The translations under genes were made by a program, and so were the position numbers. A stretch of 64,000 bases of DNA from Pseudaminobacter sp040049255. Its GTDB lineage: Bacteria; Pseudomonadota; Alphaproteobacteria; Rhizobiales; Rhizobiaceae. Positions 63,619-64,000 of this stretch are shown piece after piece (the stretch's first letter is position 1; every line of letters starts with the position of its first letter). Under the pieces are notes generated by a model. That model saw nothing but the letters and a program-made list of their open reading frames with translations, made no database searches and had not been told where the DNA came from. Location: positions 124,001-188,000 of the forward strand of contig NZ_JBDZDR010000002.1 in NCBI RefSeq assembly GCF_040049255.1, in the 5' to 3' direction.

Positions 63619-64000
63619 TTGAAGCCGCTGCAAACCTCGTCAGGTGACATTCTGGCGGATCGCCGCGCCGACTACGCAGAAATGCTGGCCGGTTCGGGCG
63701 ATCCCTCCGCAGCCGCCGAGCTGATGCTCGGTGCGCTGGAGCTTGCGCCACAGTGGGCGCTGGGCTGGTTCCGGCTTGGCGAGATGCACGAGGCAGCCGG
63801 CGACATGGCGGCCGCCGCAAGGGCGTGGCGCCGCGTGCTGGAGCTTGAGCCGGTGGACCCGTTCGGCGCCGGGCTGAAGCTGGAACTCGCCGGCGAGGCG
63901 GGTTCGGGCGGCGCGCCGCCCAGCGCCTTCGTCGAGGCGCTGTTCGACCAGTATGCGCCGAAATTCGACGACTCGCTCGTCAACCGGCTGGCCTATAGCG
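63619..64000 (+). CDS. TPR-containing methyltransferase, 5' part
   Basis: The reading frame runs off the window with 127 codons visible. It starts at TTG 63619 (KPLQTSSGDILADRRADYAEML), continues through a TPR-like pair of helices (LELAPQWALGWFRLGEMHEAAGD) and reaches FDQYAPKFDDSLVNRLAY, the opening of a class I methyltransferase domain found in this rhizobial family. An ATG at 63682 is an alternative start but would lose part of the conserved opening. Confidence 0.75.
   Translation, partial: MKPLQTSSGDILADRRADYAEMLAGSGDPSAAAELMLGALELAPQWALGWFRLGEMHEAAGDMAAAARAWRRVLELEPVDPFGAGLKLELAGEAGSGGAPPSAFVEALFDQYAPKFDDSLVNRLAYS

Overview
The window is chromosomal DNA of about 64% G+C from an alphaproteobacterium, most probably a member of Rhizobiales close to Mesorhizobium/Phyllobacteriaceae. 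This is judged from gene content: an NAD-dependent formate dehydrogenase operon (fds), minCDE, a DUF930 protein, a ligase-associated exonuclease/ligase pair, five ABC transporters, GC-rich intergenic palindromes, and tightly overlapping operons with many GTG and TTG starts. I see no transposase, integrase, phage gene, CRISPR array or rRNA. One tRNA, Thr(CGU), is present. All identifications come from reading the sequence; no database search was run.

Layout. 0-3 kb: fdsG-fdsB-(fdsA) on the minus strand, preceded by a LysR regulator, with a T-N11-A palindrome at the likely promoter. 3.1-8.3 kb: mrp, a CoxG-like protein, a small methyltransferase and an IlvD/Edd-type sugar-acid dehydratase, separated by three blocks of long inverted repeats. 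8.3-13.6 kb: dipeptide ABC operon dppABCDF (minus). 14-16.2 kb: an acyl-CoA ligase (fadD) with a long Lys/Ala-rich N-terminal extension. 16.2-18.6 kb: pgi and a HAD phosphatase. 18.9-22.2 kb: a MocR regulator and a non-pyrrolysine MttB-family methyltransferase. 22.2-23 kb: two small exported proteins (DUF930, PepSY). 23.1-27.2 kb: a polyamine-type ABC operon, convergent with a DapF-like epimerase. 28.4-30.4 kb: an SBP56/methanethiol-oxidase-family protein and a membrane protein. 30.6-35.2 kb: a LivKHMGF-type ABC operon. 35.2-36.4 kb: a DmpA-type aminopeptidase. 36.6-38.4 kb: minCDE.

38.8-46.0 kb is a minus-strand cluster of unusual composition: creatininase-family hydrolase, SsuB/SsuC-type ABC transporter, cytosine-deaminase-like amidohydrolase, FAD-linked oxidase, NMT1-type binding protein, RutR-like TetR regulator and a [2Fe-2S] ferredoxin. 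It faces a ferredoxin reductase across a promoter region that carries a RutR-like palindrome. I infer a regulated uptake and degradation pathway for a pyrimidine-like or related cyclic N-compound. This is the best candidate for an undescribed system here. Directly downstream (47.8-52.9 kb) lies a complete erythronate/threonate catabolic set, denD-ltnD-otnK-otnC-otnI, followed by a RidA homologue.

52.9-64 kb holds an HPP-CBS membrane protein, a chemoreceptor, a TauE/SafE exporter, an EamA exporter with its TetR regulator, tRNA-Thr, an unrecognised membrane protein, the exonuclease/ligase pair and the start of a TPR-methyltransferase.

A recurring pattern: each of the three operons in which the binding-protein gene lies upstream of the next gene with a gap (dppA, the LivK homologue, the NMT1-type protein) has a perfect GC-rich hairpin 9-15 nt after that gene's stop codon.
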